In this document: positions 22,367 to 22,795 of the stretch, piece by piece
Position numbering within the stretch: position 1 is the first letter of the stretch
Layout of the letters: every line of letters starts with the position of its first letter
DNA from: Anaerolineae bacterium
GTDB lineage: Bacteria > Chloroflexota > Anaerolineae > Anaerolineales > Villigracilaceae
Assembly (NCBI GenBank): GCA_017303735.1
Contig: JAFLCF010000054.1
Span: 1 to 22,795 of the forward strand
Reading direction: 5' to 3'
DNA length: 22,795 nt
Made by a program: the position numbers and the translations under genes
Notes under the pieces: generated by a model
What the model was told of the DNA's origin: nothing
The model's database searches: none
What the model saw: only the letters and a program-made list of their open reading frames with translations

Positions 22367-22795
22367 TCAACTGCGGGCGAAGATCCTCGAATTGACCGCT
22401 GAATTTGTCGCCGAGGAATTCCCTGAAAAGGAATTCATCCCCGGCGAATCGTCCGTGGCGGTGGCTGGGCGCGTTTTCGATGCGGCGGATGTGCAATCGC
22501 TGATTGACTCAAGCCTCGACTTCTGGTTAACCGCCGGGCGTTTCTCACGTCAATTCGAGCGTGAGTTTGCGAAATTCTTTAATCTGCGTCACTCCATTTT
22601 AGTGAACTCGGGTTCATCTGCCAATTTGCTTGCATTGACCTGTCTCACATCGCCGACTCTCAAAGATCGCCAACTCAAACCCGGCGATGAAGTTATCACC
22701 GTTGCTACGGGGTTTCCCACCACGGTTAACCCCATCATTCAGAATAACCTTATCCCTGTCTTTTTGGATGTGGACATTCCCACCTACAACATCGA
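22350..22795 (+). CDS. rfbH: CDP-4-keto-6-deoxy-glucose 3-dehydrase (RfbH/AscC-like), 5' part
   Basis: The first 148 codons are in the window; the gene runs off the right edge. The product belongs to the DegT/DnrJ/EryC1 fold but is a PMP-dependent dehydratase. [23 protein letters not shown], then [39 protein letters not shown] and [20 protein letters not shown] are strongly RfbH-like. With an iron-sulfur reductase it removes the 3-hydroxyl, leading to CDP-3,6-dideoxyhexoses such as paratose, abequose or ascarylose. The residue that replaces the usual PLP lysine lies beyond the edge. The start overlaps rfbG by 17 bases, with AAGGA 11-12 bases upstream. Which sugar is made depends on genes to the right. 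Confidence 0.92.
   Translation, partial: MSERSDQLRAKILELTAEFVAEEFPEKEFIPGESSVAVAGRVFDAADVQSLIDSSLDFWLTAGRFSRQFEREFAKFFNLRHSILVNSGSSANLLALTCLTSPTLKDRQLKPGDEVITVATGFPTTVNPIIQNNLIPVFLDVDIPTYNI

Overview
The window looks like a piece of a Chloroflexota (Anaerolineae-type) chromosome. This is inferred from gene content, not from a marker gene. It combines a menaquinone pathway (MenA, MenG), a coenzyme F420 tail-assembly operon with F420-using enzymes, an ECF sigma factor followed by a very large membrane partner, a membrane NACHT-HEAT ATPase and many palindromic intergenic repeats. Coding density is high: the longest gap without a gene is about 230 bp (20379-20609). I see no rRNA, tRNA, transposase, phage gene or CRISPR array.

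Layout. (1) 1-2826, minus: an ECF sigma factor and, coupled by an ATGA overlap, a 752+ residue single-pass membrane protein that runs off the left edge. (2) 2971-5136: menaquinone island. On the minus strand menG is followed by a hotdog thioesterase overlapping it by one base; on the plus strand lies menA. The 109-bp divergent spacer holds three copies of an operator-like motif sitting on both promoters. (3) 5222-7800, minus: SsuABC/TauABC-type ABC importer (lipoprotein, ATPase, permease) with a 33-bp palindrome between the lipoprotein and ATPase genes. (4) 7908-8909, minus: an LLM-class, probably F420-dependent oxidoreductase with its own terminator. (5) 9022-17739, minus: a run of nine co-directional genes, in transcription order CdsZ-like zinc-ribbon protein, NACHT-HEAT membrane ATPase, SsnA-like aminohydrolase, F420:NADPH oxidoreductase, CofE, PPOX-fold F420/flavin protein, FbiB-C-terminal-type nitroreductase, CofD, CofC, ending in a hairpin terminator. 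(6) 17802-19292, minus: membrane-anchored class A beta-lactamase-like serine hydrolase. (7) 19419-20378, plus: proline dehydrogenase. (8) 20610 to the right edge, plus: rfbF, rfbG and the start of rfbH, for a CDP-3,6-dideoxyhexose of a surface glycan.

How the genes fit together. CofC activates a C3 acid with GTP, CofD transfers it to the deazaflavin alcohol FO, the stand-alone nitroreductase probably reduces dehydro-F420-0, and CofE adds glutamates. The NADPH:F420 oxidoreductase charges the cofactor, and the PPOX protein and the nearby LLM enzyme are likely consumers. FO synthase (CofG/CofH) is not in the window. The most unusual points are the zinc-ribbon and NACHT-HEAT genes heading the F420 operon, the patterned menA/menG control region, the thioesterase that could be the missing DHNA-CoA hydrolase, and palindromes assembled from 7-bp units.
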